Shown: positions 49,297-59,273, numbered from the stretch's first letter. The stretch: 64,000 bases of DNA from Devosia aurantiaca (GCF_011058215.1 NZ_JAALFG010000001.1:191001-255000); one strand, 5' to 3'. The notes: generated from the sequence alone by a model not told the origin. Translations and numbers: made by a program.

Positions 49297-50449
49297 TGCG
49301 CCTCGTAGGGGTCGGCCGCGTCGCGCAATCCATCACCCAGGAAATTGAGGCTGAGGATGGAAATGACGATCGCGGCAGCGGGCGTGAACAGAAGCCAGGG
49401 CGCCTGCGATACGGCGCGGATGTTCTGCGCTTCCTGCAACAGCGTGCCCCAGGAGACGATCGGCGGCTGAAGGCCGATGCCGAGGAAGGACAAAGCCGTT
49501 TCGGCCAAGATCATGCTGGGGATGGCGAGCGTCAGCGTCGCGATGATGTGGCTCATGAACGAGGGCACGAGGTGGTGGAAGATGATGCCGATCTCGCTCA
49601 TGCCATCGAGCCGCGCTGCGGTGACGAAGTCTTCGTTGCGAAGCGACAGGAAGCGGCCGCGCACTTCGCGCGCGAGGGATGTCCAGCCCAGCAGCGAGAC
49701 GATCAGCGTGATGACAAAATAGGTTTGCAGTGGCGGCCACGACAGTGGAATCGCGGCGGCAAGGCCCATCCAGAGCGGAATGGTGGGGATCGAGCGCAGG
49801 AACTCGATGACGCGCTGGATGACGGTATCGGTCCAGCCGCCGAAAAAGCCGGAAAGGCCACCGATGGTGACGCCGAGGATAAGGCTCAGGAACACGCCGA
49901 CGAGGCCAATCGAGAGCGAGATGCGCGCGCCGTGGACGACGCGGGAGAAAATATCGCGGCCCAAGCGGTCGGCCCCGAAAAGATACATCGAGTCCATCGG
50001 GCCGGCATCGACAAGGCCGATCAGCTTATGCTGCATGGGGATGAAGCCCATGAGGTTGTAGGGCGTCGATGGCACGAAGAAGCCCACCTCGACCGGAGCC
50101 TCAGGATCGGGGGTGAAGACGCGGCGCATGGACTCGGTGTTGAGCTCCATGGCGAGACCATCGACATGCGGCTGGAAGCCGGCATCGGTGAAAAAGCCCA
50201 GCGCCTGGGGCGGCGCATAGGTAAAACGCGCATTGGTCTGGTTGGGATCGTAGGGCGCGATGAAGTCGGCCAGCGCTGCGACCACATACATGAACAGCAC
50301 GACGAAGAGGCTCGCAACCGCGAGGCGATGCTTCAAAACTTCAGCCAGAACAGCTTCCATTGCCCGGCCACGGCGATGTCGGCATTGCGCGGATCGATGA
50401 CTGTGTGGTCGATGCCGGACGGAGGGAGCTCGGTGCTTTCGGTGGTCAT
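49293..50449 (-). CDS. Oligopeptide-type ABC transporter permease (DppC type; frameshifted near 5' end)
   Basis: About 385 residues. A run of four A at 50335-50338 appears one short; repair joins [10 protein letters not shown]...WKLFWLKF to [13 protein letters not shown], giving the real start at 50449, which overlaps the stop of the other permease. A long periplasmic insert (about 60-150) precedes the usual [21 protein letters not shown] and the EAA loop ([18 protein letters not shown]). The insert is typical of this extended DppC subgroup. Confidence 0.87.
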
Positions 50450-51432
50450 TGCAGGCGGATCCTGGGGTCGGCGATGGCCAGGAGCACGTCTGAAATCAGC
50501 GTGCCGATGATGGTGAGGACGGAAATTAGGAGGATCAGCGAACCGGCCAGATACATGTCCTGCGACAGCAATGCCCGCAGCAGCAGCGGCCCGGTGGTCG
50601 GCAGGCTCATGACGACGGAGACGATGATCTCGCCCGAAACCACTGCCGGCAGGATCCAGCCCAGCGTGGAGATCAGCGGATTGAGCGCCATGCGCACCGG
50701 ATAGCGCAGCAGCAGCTCGAGCTCCGACATGCCCTTGGCCCGCGCCGTGGTCACATAGGGACGGTGCAGCTCGTCGAGGAGATTGGCGCGCATGATGCGC
50801 ACCAGCGCCGCGAGGCTTCCGATACCGATGACGAAGACCGGCAGCCAGACATGGGCGAGGAAATCGCCAACGCGCGCCAGGCTCCATGGCGCATCGGCAA
50901 ATTGGGGCGAAAAGAGCCCGCCGACGCTTTGGCCGAAATAGGTCGAGAGCACATACATCGAGACCAGCGCCAGAAGGAAATCGGGCACGGCCAGCATGAA
51001 GAAGGCAAAGAAGGTGACGCCGTAATCGGTAATCGAATACTGGCGCACGGCCGAGATGATGCCGATCGGAACGGCGACGGCCCAGACAAAGCACAGCGTC
51101 AGGATCGCAAGGAGGAACGAGAAGCCCAGACGCCCCCAGATGACATCGGTCACCGGTCGGTTGAGCTCGAAGGAAATACCGAAATCGCCGTAAAGGACGA
51201 TGTTGGACACCCACTTCCAATATTGGACGTAGATGGGCTGATCGAGGCCGAAGCGCTCGCGCAGGGCGGCGACGGTGCCTTCTTCAACAGCCCCGCCCTG
51301 GCTCGCAAGATCGGCCATCAGGGTCGATAGATAATCGCCCGGCGGCAGCTGGATGATGATGAAGGCCACGATCGACACGGCAATCAGTGTCGGGATGGCG
51401 AACAGCATGCGTTTGAGGATGAAGGTAAGCAG
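50446..51432 (-). CDS. Oligopeptide-type ABC transporter permease (DppB type), probable CTG start
   Basis: 328 residues. Six membrane helices and the coupling loop [23 protein letters not shown]. No ATG or GTG fits the family N-terminus, but a GGAGG site at 51438-51442 is placed five bases before CTG at 51432, giving [16 protein letters not shown], the usual start shape of DppB. Alternatives are a TTG at 51474 inside a hairpin, or ATG at 51411, which would remove part of helix 1. A one-base sequence error at the start codon is also possible. Confidence 0.82.
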   Translation of the reverse strand: MLTFILKRMLFAIPTLIAVSIVAFIIIQLPPGDYLSTLMADLASQGGAVEEGTVAALRERFGLDQPIYVQYWKWVSNIVLYGDFGISFELNRPVTDVIWGRLGFSFLLAILTLCFVWAVAVPIGIISAVRQYSITDYGVTFFAFFMLAVPDFLLALVSMYVLSTYFGQSVGGLFSPQFADAPWSLARVGDFLAHVWLPVFVIGIGSLAALVRIMRANLLDELHRPYVTTARAKGMSELELLLRYPVRMALNPLISTLGWILPAVVSGEIIVSVVMSLPTTGPLLLRALLSQDMYLAGSLILLISVLTIIGTLISDVLLAIADPRIRLQ

Positions 51433-51462
51433 CTTCGCCTCCAAAGTCGGGCGGGAGAAGGT

Positions 51463-51484
51463 GGGGCGGCGCAACCGCCGCCCC
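51463..51484 (-). promoter_or_regulatory. GC-rich hairpin between binding-protein and permease genes
   Basis: GGGGCGGC (51463-51470) pairs with GCCGCCCC (51477-51484), 6-base loop. Such stems after the binding-protein gene often protect its mRNA and lower permease expression. It lacks a U tract, so it is not a full terminator. Confidence 0.6.
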
Positions 51485-51499
51485 GAGGCCGGGAGGAGC

Positions 51500-53440
51500 C
51501 TATTGCGCCCGGTCGAAATACCACTGGGTCAGCGTCGGAGCCGGGTGCCAGAGGTTGCCGGTGATCGGGATGCCCTGGACGACGTTCTTGATGTCGTTGT
51601 TGACGAGCATGTATTTGGGCATCGGGCGCGAGATGCCAATGGTGAAGAGGTTGTCCGCGCTGATGGCGAGGAATTCCTTCATGCGGGCCAGACGGTCTTC
51701 GTCGGTGACTGCGGCCTTGACGAGGTCATAGGCAGCATAGGCATTCTTGACGCTCTGCGGAGGTTCTTCGCCCGTGGTCGGATCGGAATACCATTCGGAC
51801 CACTTCGACGCGAAGAAGATGTCGGCCTTCTGGAACGGGATGTAGCAGCGCACGTCCGTATAGGCTTCCGAAAGACCGCCCACGCAGTTCCAGATGTAGG
51901 CATCCTGCTCGTTGGCGTACCACATGGTGTTGAGGCGCGCGCGATCGGTGGTGCGGATCTGGATGTCGATGCCGACATCGGCTGCATATTGCTGCACCAT
52001 CGACATGATGTCGGGGTAGGAGAGCCCGAAGACGTCGGCCACCATGAAGTTGATGGTGAAGCGGTTGCCGTCCGGCCCGAGACGGAAGCCCTGGGCATCC
52101 TTTTCCGGCATGATCTCGTCGAGCATCTGGTTGGCCAGTTCCGGATTGTATTCCGTATACTGGGTCGACATTTCCTCGTTGTAGAGCTCGTGCTCCGGCT
52201 GCGGCGCCACTTGTGACGGCGCGCCCTGCCCCACATAGACCAGGTCGATGATGTCCTGGCGGTTGATGGCGTGGCTCAGCGCGATGCGGAAGTTCTTGTT
52301 GTTGAAGATCTCGTTCTTGACCGGATCTTCGACATTAAGATTGAGCAGCAGCGTTGCGTCATTGGCCGGAAGGTCCTTGACGTCGACGAAGTGGTAGTTG
52401 CCGGTTTCCTGGCCGTCGAACAGCACCGACTTGAAGGTCGAGTTGTTGATGTGGCGGAAGGCAAAATCGAGTTCGCCGGCCGTCATGCGCAGGAGCATGA
52501 GTTGCGGATCGTCGAGCTTGGCCCAGGTCATGTTATCGATATAGGGCAGCTGGTTACCCTCGGTGTCGACCTTCCAGTAATAGGGATTGCGGACAGCCTC
52601 GACGCGGTCGCTGTCGGCATAGGGAACGGTCAGCACATAGGGGTTGAGCGTCGGCAGTTCGAGGTTCTGCCAATAGGCCGGCTGGAAGGTAACCGAGACC
52701 TTGGAATTGAACAGCGAGACCCAGTCGGACGCCGTGGCATTGCCCTGCAAGAGGGCGGGAATGCCCTCGGCATTATACTTCTCGTGGAACTGGCTGAGAT
52801 AGTGCTTGGGGTAGATGACCGGGAGGTGCCCCTGGCCATAGGCCAGCTGCTGCAGGAAGAGGCCATAGGACGACGCGAACTTGAACTCGACGGTCTGCCC
52901 GTCGACCTTGGTGACGACGACCGGCTCGCCGCCGACCACGAATATCGGGTTCTTGTCGGGCGTCAGCGCCTCGTTCATGAAGATATCTTCATACCAGAAC
53001 ATGATGTCGTCGACGGTAAAGGGCTGGCCGTCCGACCATTTCAGCCCTTCGCGCAGCTTGAAGGTGAAGGTGGTCGCGTCGTCCGAGGCGGTCACTTCTT
53101 CGGCCAGCGAGGGGACGACCTCGGTCCAGTCCGGGGTCCAGCGCACCAGCAGTTCGTTGGCGATGGTGCGGGTCAGGTTATAGTGGTCGCCATTGGCGAG
53201 AATTGTCGTGCGCAGCGTGCCGCCATACTGGCCGACGCCGTCGACCATGGTTTCGACATAGGGGTTGGCCGGCAGGCGGTCCTCGACAGGCGGCAGCTCA
53301 CCGGATTCGACGCGGGCGTCGAGTATCGGCGACTGGCCGTATTCCTGGGCCCAGGCCAGCGAGCTCGTCGCCATCAGCGCGCCGAACAGCGATGCCAGGG
53401 TGAGCTTTGCCAGGCGCGACCCGGCGAAATGCAAAGACAT
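51500..53440 (-). CDS. Oligopeptide-type ABC transporter periplasmic binding protein
   Basis: 646 residues, SBP family 5. Signal peptide ends SSLAWAQE; family marks are LREGLKWSDGQPFTVDDIMFWYEDI, NPYYWKVDTEGNQLPYIDNM and FRIALSHAINRQDII. It is longer than DppA, as in the group linked to sugar-acid or oligosaccharide operons. AGGAG precedes the start. First gene of the seven-gene operon ending in the three dehydratases. Confidence 0.93.
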   Translation of the reverse strand: MSLHFAGSRLAKLTLASLFGALMATSSLAWAQEYGQSPILDARVESGELPPVEDRLPANPYVETMVDGVGQYGGTLRTTILANGDHYNLTRTIANELLVRWTPDWTEVVPSLAEEVTASDDATTFTFKLREGLKWSDGQPFTVDDIMFWYEDIFMNEALTPDKNPIFVVGGEPVVVTKVDGQTVEFKFASSYGLFLQQLAYGQGHLPVIYPKHYLSQFHEKYNAEGIPALLQGNATASDWVSLFNSKVSVTFQPAYWQNLELPTLNPYVLTVPYADSDRVEAVRNPYYWKVDTEGNQLPYIDNMTWAKLDDPQLMLLRMTAGELDFAFRHINNSTFKSVLFDGQETGNYHFVDVKDLPANDATLLLNLNVEDPVKNEIFNNKNFRIALSHAINRQDIIDLVYVGQGAPSQVAPQPEHELYNEEMSTQYTEYNPELANQMLDEIMPEKDAQGFRLGPDGNRFTINFMVADVFGLSYPDIMSMVQQYAADVGIDIQIRTTDRARLNTMWYANEQDAYIWNCVGGLSEAYTDVRCYIPFQKADIFFASKWSEWYSDPTTGEEPPQSVKNAYAAYDLVKAAVTDEDRLARMKEFLAISADNLFTIGISRPMPKYMLVNNDIKNVVQGIPITGNLWHPAPTLTQWYFDRAQ

Positions 53441-53576
53441 GTTTTCTCCTCCGCCGGCAGGACACTGCCGGTCGTCAAGCCACGATGCAAAATGAGGGCG
53501 CGAAATGCTCGCCTCTCCCCCGGCCTTCTAATGAGCCGATGCGTGATGCATTCCAGATCGTACATTATCTGTCAAC

Positions 53577-53597
53577 ATCTCAGTACACTTTTGAGAT
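53577..53597. promoter_or_regulatory. Inverted repeat ATCTCA-N9-TGAGAT in the divergent promoter region
   Basis: A perfect 6-bp inverted repeat 34 bases before the GntR gene and about 137 bases before the binding-protein gene. A reasonable operator for the adjacent regulator. Confidence 0.4.
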
Positions 53598-53631
53598 TGG
53601 CGTGTGACGAAGTTTCGCTTAAAGCTAGGGT

Positions 53632-54330
53632 ATGAGCGCCACCAACACCACCGCCAGTTCCATCCTGCTGCTTGATCCAGAGAGCAGCTCGGAGAACAGC
53701 ATCTACGAGCAGATCCTCCAGGACATTCTGGCCGGACGACTGCAGGCCAATGAGCGGCTGAAAGTCTCGGCATTGGCGACGCGCTATGGCACCAGCACCA
53801 ATCCGATCCGGGAGGCCCTGCAACAGCTGCGCGGCGAGGGCTATGTCATCTTCAGCCCCAACAAGGGCGCCCGGGTGCGGCCGATCGACGAGGATTTTGC
53901 CCGCGACATCTATGAGGTCGAGGCCCTGATCGAGCCCTATCTCACCGCCTGGTTCGTCGGCATCGCGACCGAAGAAGCGATCCGCCAGCTCGAAGACGTG
54001 CAGGATGAAATCGAGGCGCTGGGCTTCGAAGATCCTCTGCGGCACTCCGAGCTCGACACGCGCTTTCACCAGATCATCTATGACGGGCACTATAATCGCC
54101 ACGCCGCCGAGCTCTGGTGGCGACATCGCGAAATCCTGCGCACTATCGCGCGGCGCTTTCCCTATTCGATGGTGCGACGCAAGGAGATCCTGGTCGAACA
54201 CCGCCAGATCATCGATCGCATCAAGAACCAGGACGCGGCCGGCGCCGCTGAAGCCGTGCGCCTTCATATCCTGGGATCCGGCCGGCACATCGTCGAGCAC
54301 ATGCGCTCCGCCCGCAATCGCAAGCTCTAG
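53632..54330 (+). CDS. GntR-family regulator, FadR/FCD subgroup
   Basis: 232 residues. N-terminal winged helix ([44 protein letters not shown]), C-terminal FCD domain with metal-type ligands (Asp of [13 protein letters not shown] and His of EHRQIIDRI). FCD regulators sense organic acids. It is divergent from the transporter-dehydratase operon and followed eight bases later by a PLP enzyme, so it likely controls both. Confidence 0.9.
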   Translation: MSATNTTASSILLLDPESSSENSIYEQILQDILAGRLQANERLKVSALATRYGTSTNPIREALQQLRGEGYVIFSPNKGARVRPIDEDFARDIYEVEALIEPYLTAWFVGIATEEAIRQLEDVQDEIEALGFEDPLRHSELDTRFHQIIYDGHYNRHAAELWWRHREILRTIARRFPYSMVRRKEILVEHRQIIDRIKNQDAAGAAEAVRLHILGSGRHIVEHMRSARNRKL

Positions 54331-54338
54331 TCTGCTCG

Positions 54339-55427
54339 ATGCGCCCTATCATTAATGTGAGCGGCACGATGACCGCGCTAGGCGCCTCGATCATGGTGCC
54401 CGAAGCCATCGAGGCAATGGCGGCGATCGCTCCCCAATTCCTCGACATGGCCGAACTGCACCAAAGCGCCAGCGAAGAGATAGTGCGCGCCACGGGCGCC
54501 GAATCAGGAATTGTCACCGCGTCCGCCGCTGCCGGCATCATCATCGCCGTTGCGGCGGCGATGACCGGACCTTCGCTGCCGGCCATCAAAATGCTGCCGC
54601 TGCGCGCCAAGGGCATAAAGGGCGATGTCGTGCTGCAGGGCGGCCACGATGTGGATTATGGAAACTCCCTTACCCAGGCGATCCGCATTGCTGGCGGCAC
54701 GCCGGTAGTCTGCGGAACTTCCTCGGCGGTCACCGCCGCGCAGATCGAAGACGCCATCACCGAAAACACAGCCGCCGGGCTTTTCGTCGTGGCGCACACC
54801 ACAGCCCGCACCGGCATGGTCGATCTGCCGACCTTTGCGCGCTTGTGTCATGTGCGCGACGTGCCGGTGATCGTCGACGCCGCCTCGGAATACGATCTCA
54901 GGCGTTTTCTGGCCGAGGGTGCCGATCTCGTCATCTATAGCGGCCACAAATTCCTCGGCGGACCAACCAGCGGCATCATCGCCGGCCGGCGCGACCTCAT
55001 TGAAGCCTGCCGCCTGCAAAACAGCGGCCTTGGCCGCGCCATGAAAGTGGGCAAGGAAAGCATCGCCGGCCTCATTGCCGCACTCGACGCTTGGACCCGG
55101 CGCGATCACACCGGCATCAGGCAGAGCGAGCGCGCGGCACTGGACCTCTGGCAAGCAAGCCTTGCGGGCACTCCCGGCCTCGAAATCAAGATCGTCCCCG
55201 ACCCGACAGGCAACCCTCTCGACCGTCTTGAGATCAGGGTCCTTCCCAAGTCCGGCACCACCGCCACAGCCCTCACAAAAACGCTCGCAGCCGGCAGCCC
55301 CTCGATCGTCGTCCGAGGCCACAAGGTCGACGAAGGCGTATTCTGGCTCGACCCCTGCAACCTCCACCCTGGTCAGGCGACCATAGTGGCGGAGGCGCTT
55401 AGTGACCTGGCAGGCAGGCTCCGATAA
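54339..55427 (+). CDS. SelA-like PLP-dependent enzyme
   Basis: 362 residues, fold-type I PLP enzyme of the SelA/DgaE-related group. Motifs: [13 protein letters not shown] start, [31 protein letters not shown] with the PLP Asp, and [17 protein letters not shown] with the Schiff-base Lys. Some relatives cleave amino-sugar phosphates to 2-keto-3-deoxy acids, a product shared with mannonate dehydratase routes. Co-directional with the regulator. Confidence 0.85.
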   Translation: MRPIINVSGTMTALGASIMVPEAIEAMAAIAPQFLDMAELHQSASEEIVRATGAESGIVTASAAAGIIIAVAAAMTGPSLPAIKMLPLRAKGIKGDVVLQGGHDVDYGNSLTQAIRIAGGTPVVCGTSSAVTAAQIEDAITENTAAGLFVVAHTTARTGMVDLPTFARLCHVRDVPVIVDAASEYDLRRFLAEGADLVIYSGHKFLGGPTSGIIAGRRDLIEACRLQNSGLGRAMKVGKESIAGLIAALDAWTRRDHTGIRQSERAALDLWQASLAGTPGLEIKIVPDPTGNPLDRLEIRVLPKSGTTATALTKTLAAGSPSIVVRGHKVDEGVFWLDPCNLHPGQATIVAEALSDLAGRLR

Positions 55428-55587
55428 GCCGCGCCCAAAGGCGCGGGCAATCGTCTCGCCGAAAGAAACAAAGTTGGGTTCGTCAGTGTGACCGCCAACT
55501 GTGACAGTCGCCTAAAATATTTGGGCTACAGGCCTCTCTGTGGCCGCGGGCCTGCCTGATTGCTCACTGCCATCCAGCTTGCTCCAC

Positions 55588-56916
55588 CTATCCCGCCAAG
55601 TCATCCACCAACGTGCCGCTGGCGCCTGTATATGCCGCCGGGTCAAGGTTGATCGCCTGCTCTGCCGGCAGGTGGCTCATCATTTCGTGCTGGCGAATGG
55701 CTTCCAGGAATGGGATGCCTTCATGTACCGTCCGCTGGGCCGCGTCATAGAGCAATTCATGAGCGTGATGGCGGCCGATCTGGTCCGACATCTGCATCAT
55801 GGCGGCCTCAGAAACTATAAGACCATTGGTCAGGCCGAGATTGGCCGCCATCTTGTGCTTGTGCACGACTAAGCCATCGAGAAGACGATCGAGCGTTTCA
55901 GCGATCGAGGCGGCGAGGATGCCGATCTCGGGCAGGGCGACATCGGTGATGTTGGTGGCCGAAGAGTCGCCCTCGTCCATACGAACCATCGAGCCCATGG
56001 CTAGGGTAACGCGTGACTGCATCAATCGGCAAAGACTGATCAGCATCAGGGCCGTGGACGGATTGCGCTTTTGAGCCATGGTGGACGAACCGACCTTGCC
56101 CATGTGAAAAGCCTCTTCCAACTCTCCGATCTCGGTACGTTGCATGAAGACGACATCGCGAGCGATACGCTCTGCCGTACCCGCGAGTAGTCCGAGTGAG
56201 TTGATATAGTCGGCACCGCGGTCGAACGACGATCGCATCGGAAGACCGGCAGCAAGAAGGCCGAGGCGGTTGGCCATTTCAGCCTCAACGGCCCTGCCCT
56301 TATCGCCTATGGCGGCAAAGGTCCCGATTGCTCCGCCAAGATTGGCGACAAAACTCTCTTCGATCCGGGCGATGAGACGCTGGTGATCACGACGAATTTC
56401 TTCGAGCCAGCCTAATGCCTTGAACCCGAATGTCATGGGCAGGGCGTGCTGTCCATGGGTGCGGCCTGCCTGCAACGTGTCGCGATGTTCGACGGCAAGA
56501 GCCGAAAGCACCTTCTCGACATGAGCGAGCTTGGCAACGACATGATGGTGGGTGCGGCGCATTTGCAGCGCCGATGCGCTATCGAAAATATTCTGTGTCG
56601 TGGCGCCCCAGTGTATGTATCCGGCCGCTGGATCCCCGCAAAGCTTTTCGAGGTGCTTGAGCACGGGCACGAAAGGGTGCTGGGCATATTCTATGTCGCG
56701 GCTGAGCTGGTCGGGATCAAAACGCGATGCGTCGCAAGCCTCGGCAATCTGCGGCGCAGCGTCCATGGGAATGACGCCGAGATCAGCCTGCGCCAGCGCC
56801 AGCGCTGCTTCGACATCGAGCCAAGCCTGAAGCGTTTGCTCGTCGCTCCATATCTGCTTGGCCGTGGGGCTGAACCAATGGCGGGTTACAAAGGACTCGA
56901 ACATGCCGATGGTCAT
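55588..56916 (-). CDS. Fumarase/aspartase-superfamily lyase (3-carboxymuconate cycloisomerase-like)
   Basis: 442 residues, mostly helical. Signature GSSTMAQKRNP, early motif YIHWGATTQNIFD and the catalytic-base region TLQAGRTHGQHALPMTFG. It resembles PcaB/adenylosuccinate-lyase-like proteins. Start 56916 (MTIGMFESF) removes a weak extension. Encoded just after a TctC-type binding protein, so it may cleave the imported dicarboxylate- or tricarboxylate-type compound. Its exact reaction is open. Confidence 0.82.
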   Translation of the reverse strand: MTIGMFESFVTRHWFSPTAKQIWSDEQTLQAWLDVEAALALAQADLGVIPMDAAPQIAEACDASRFDPDQLSRDIEYAQHPFVPVLKHLEKLCGDPAAGYIHWGATTQNIFDSASALQMRRTHHHVVAKLAHVEKVLSALAVEHRDTLQAGRTHGQHALPMTFGFKALGWLEEIRRDHQRLIARIEESFVANLGGAIGTFAAIGDKGRAVEAEMANRLGLLAAGLPMRSSFDRGADYINSLGLLAGTAERIARDVVFMQRTEIGELEEAFHMGKVGSSTMAQKRNPSTALMLISLCRLMQSRVTLAMGSMVRMDEGDSSATNITDVALPEIGILAASIAETLDRLLDGLVVHKHKMAANLGLTNGLIVSEAAMMQMSDQIGRHHAHELLYDAAQRTVHEGIPFLEAIRQHEMMSHLPAEQAINLDPAAYTGASGTLVDDLAG

Positions 56917-57017
56917 GGCTGGTTTTCCGCAACGATAGAGAAAGGCGCGCAACGCGGTAGTGCAGCCGCGTTGCGCGGGACCGAATGCCGAGGGAGGGAC
57001 GGCCCGGCCTGTCCAGA

Positions 57018-57983
57018 TTATTGGATCGAGATGGCCGACTGTTCGACGATCTGAGCGTATGTAGCAGCCTGTTCTTCGATAAAGGCGGTGAATTCAGCCG
57101 GCGCCAGCGGCGCGGCCGTAAAGCCTGCCGTTGCCAAACGCTCCTGCACATCCGCCTCAGCCAAAGATGCCTCGATGGCAGCGCCAAGTTCGGTGACGAA
57201 AGCCTCGTCCGTCCCGGCCTTGACAAAGATGCCCTGCCAAAGAGGCAGCGCGAGACCTTCAAGGCCAGCGGTTTCGCCCAAGGTCGGAACGTCGGGAAGC
57301 GCGGGCGAACGCTCTGCGCTCGTCACGGCCAACGCCCGAATATTGCCTTCGTTGACGAAGGGAAGCGCGGTGGACGTGGTAAAGACTGCGGAGTCCAACA
57401 TGCCGCCCAGCAGATCGTTCGACACCTGTGACCCGCCCTGATAGGGCGCGTGCAGGAAGGTAACGTCCGCGGCGTGCGAGATCATCTCGCCCACGAAGTG
57501 CTGGGCCGAGCCGATGCCAGGGGTGCCGTAGGTGATCGTGTCGGGCTCGGCGCGTGCAGCTTCGATCAGGTCGGTTAGCGTTTGATAGGGTGATGCAGCC
57601 GGAACGGCGATGGTCTGCGAGGTCGTCGCGGTACGGCCCACCGGAATTGTTTCGACTTTCCAGTCGATGTTGACGGCAGCGTTGACCATGGGAACGGCAA
57701 CCGTGTCGAAGCCGCCATAGTAGAGCGTGCTGCCGTCGGCTTCGGCATTGATCAGGTTCTGCAGCGCGATCATGCCACTAGCGCCAGTAGCGTTTTCAAC
57801 GACGACCGTGCGACCGAGGCGCTCGCTGAGTTCAGGGGCCATGACGCGCGCAGCGAAGTCAGCGCTGCCGCCGGCAGAATAGCCGACCAGAAGAGTGATT
57901 GGGCCATCCTGTGCTGAAACGGCAGTGGATGCAGCCGCCAAGGCCAGCGTTGCAACGGTAATCGCCAGAGATCTTTTTGACAT
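57018..57983 (-). CDS. Tripartite tricarboxylate transporter binding protein (TctC type)
   Basis: 321 residues. Signal ends STAVSAQD; the usual TctC blocks are LLVGYSAGGSADFAARVMAPELSERLG, VENATGASGMIA, GTPGIGSAQHFVGE and LPDVPTLGETAGLEG. AGGAGG at ideal spacing. Divergent from the regulator and its TctBA partners, so the three-part transporter is split around a shared operator. Confidence 0.93.
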   Translation of the reverse strand: MSKRSLAITVATLALAAASTAVSAQDGPITLLVGYSAGGSADFAARVMAPELSERLGRTVVVENATGASGMIALQNLINAEADGSTLYYGGFDTVAVPMVNAAVNIDWKVETIPVGRTATTSQTIAVPAASPYQTLTDLIEAARAEPDTITYGTPGIGSAQHFVGEMISHAADVTFLHAPYQGGSQVSNDLLGGMLDSAVFTTSTALPFVNEGNIRALAVTSAERSPALPDVPTLGETAGLEGLALPLWQGIFVKAGTDEAFVTELGAAIEASLAEADVQERLATAGFTAAPLAPAEFTAFIEEQAATYAQIVEQSAISIQ

Positions 57984-58008
57984 AAATCTTTCCTCCTAGC
58001 ACCCGGAA

Positions 58009-58028
58009 AATACAATACATATTGTATT
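58009..58028. promoter_or_regulatory. 20-bp palindrome AATACAAT-acat-ATTGTATT (operator candidate)
   Basis: A perfect 8-bp inverted repeat 26 bases before the tctC-type start. The half-site ATTGTATT recurs at 58120-58127 and a partial ATTGTA at 58107-58112, just before the regulator gene. This points to a GntR-type operator with extra half-sites and autoregulation. Confidence 0.7.
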
Positions 58029-58142
58029 ATTAGGCTACTTGTTGTAGACAGATAAGCCCAACAAAAGCTCTTGGCAAGTCACCTTGCGCCGCCATCAGCT
58101 TACGGGATTGTAAAATGTAATTGTATTGTATATGGAAATCAC

Positions 58143-59237
58143 ATGACCGATCTGTCTTCATTGCGATCCTCGCTCCTGGCAGCTGCTCAAACAGCGGTGC
58201 CGGGAGAGAAGCTGCCTACGGTGCGGCAGTTGATGAAGGACTTCGCCTTGTCACAGCTCAACGTCGAGCGGGTGCTCGACGGGCTGAAGCAAGAAGGTCT
58301 GATAGCAGCCCATGTCGGTCGAGGGACCTTCTTCACCGGCAACAACACTGGACAGGCCCCTGCTCCGCGATCGCCTGCAATCAGAACCGGGCGCAGCGTC
58401 ATGTTGTTGCGCCGTTCGCAACAGAATGCACGGGCGCGTAATGTGCTCGATAGATTGCAGGAAAAAATCGCCGACGCTGGTGATGTCACGCTGGATGTCG
58501 GCTATTCCAACGCCGCGCATGCGCGGCAGGTCTTGCAGACTTTACCCCGTTTCGATGCATGCATTATCCAAAATTCGTTCGATGCCATGCCGATCGAGAT
58601 GATCTCGGCCATTCGCCGCAAGACCGATACGGTGGTCGTTGACGGCGCCTGGCTCGTCGGCACTGATGTCGATGCAGTAGGATTTGAATGGGGCGAGCCG
58701 ATCGCTGCAGCCATTCATCGCCTGTTGGCCGCCGGGCATGACCACATCACTTTGGTCACCACTGACCGGTTCTTCCTTGCCAACGAATTGGGTTTGCACC
58801 GCTATCGCGCCATGCGCCAGCAGGAAGAGTTTGCCGGGCTCTTGCAGCCTGAAATCTGCCTTTCGTCGCTACCTTCGGCCGATTTCGAGCAAACCGTGGT
58901 CGAGGCCATTATGGCCACGCTTGAAGGCACCGCGCCTAAACATCCTGCGATCATCGTCTGGGGTGTCGAAAACGGCGCGCGGTTGCGCAGCCTGTTGGGT
59001 GAGGCGGGTCTTTCCGTTCCAGATCAGCTTTCGGTTGTCCTTTTGGGGCGCACCGACGTGGCGGCGGAAGCCGCCGATTTCTTTGACATCGTGGGATACA
59101 GCGCCGCCGAACAGGCAGAAGGGGTGTTCGAGCGCTTGCTCGAGCGCTGGCGTAATCCCACGGCACCCTATGGCCTCAGACTCATGCAGATGCGCATGCG
59201 CGAGGGCCAGTCCATTGGCGGCCCTCACGGGCACTAA
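58143..59237 (+). CDS. GntR-type regulator with LacI-like effector domain
   Basis: 364 residues. N-terminal winged helix (KLPTVRQLMKDFALSQLNVERVLDGLKQEGLI) followed by a periplasmic-binding-like effector domain (VMLLRRSQQNARAR, DACIIQNSFDAMPIEMISAI, AIIVWGVENGARLRSLLGEAGLSVPDQLSVV) of the LacI type. Divergent from tctC and directly before tctB, it most likely responds to the transported compound. Confidence 0.87.
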   Translation: MTDLSSLRSSLLAAAQTAVPGEKLPTVRQLMKDFALSQLNVERVLDGLKQEGLIAAHVGRGTFFTGNNTGQAPAPRSPAIRTGRSVMLLRRSQQNARARNVLDRLQEKIADAGDVTLDVGYSNAAHARQVLQTLPRFDACIIQNSFDAMPIEMISAIRRKTDTVVVDGAWLVGTDVDAVGFEWGEPIAAAIHRLLAAGHDHITLVTTDRFFLANELGLHRYRAMRQQEEFAGLLQPEICLSSLPSADFEQTVVEAIMATLEGTAPKHPAIIVWGVENGARLRSLLGEAGLSVPDQLSVVLLGRTDVAAEAADFFDIVGYSAAEQAEGVFERLLERWRNPTAPYGLRLMQMRMREGQSIGGPHGH

Positions 59238-59273
59238 AGCCGCGGCGCGTGCGCCCGGCGAGGAGGTATCGAC

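Noticed and set aside
354..50449. Reading the broken genes as pseudogenes or as programmed frameshifting
   Set aside because: The breaks are at ordinary short homopolymers with no slippery-site plus structure pattern, hit unrelated genes evenly, and each repairs to a full-length product.
49296..50510. A 404-codon plus-strand frame full of Asp, Glu, Arg and Gly opposite a permease gene
   Set aside because: Its composition is that of a reverse complement of hydrophobic codons, and the permease is obvious on the other strand.
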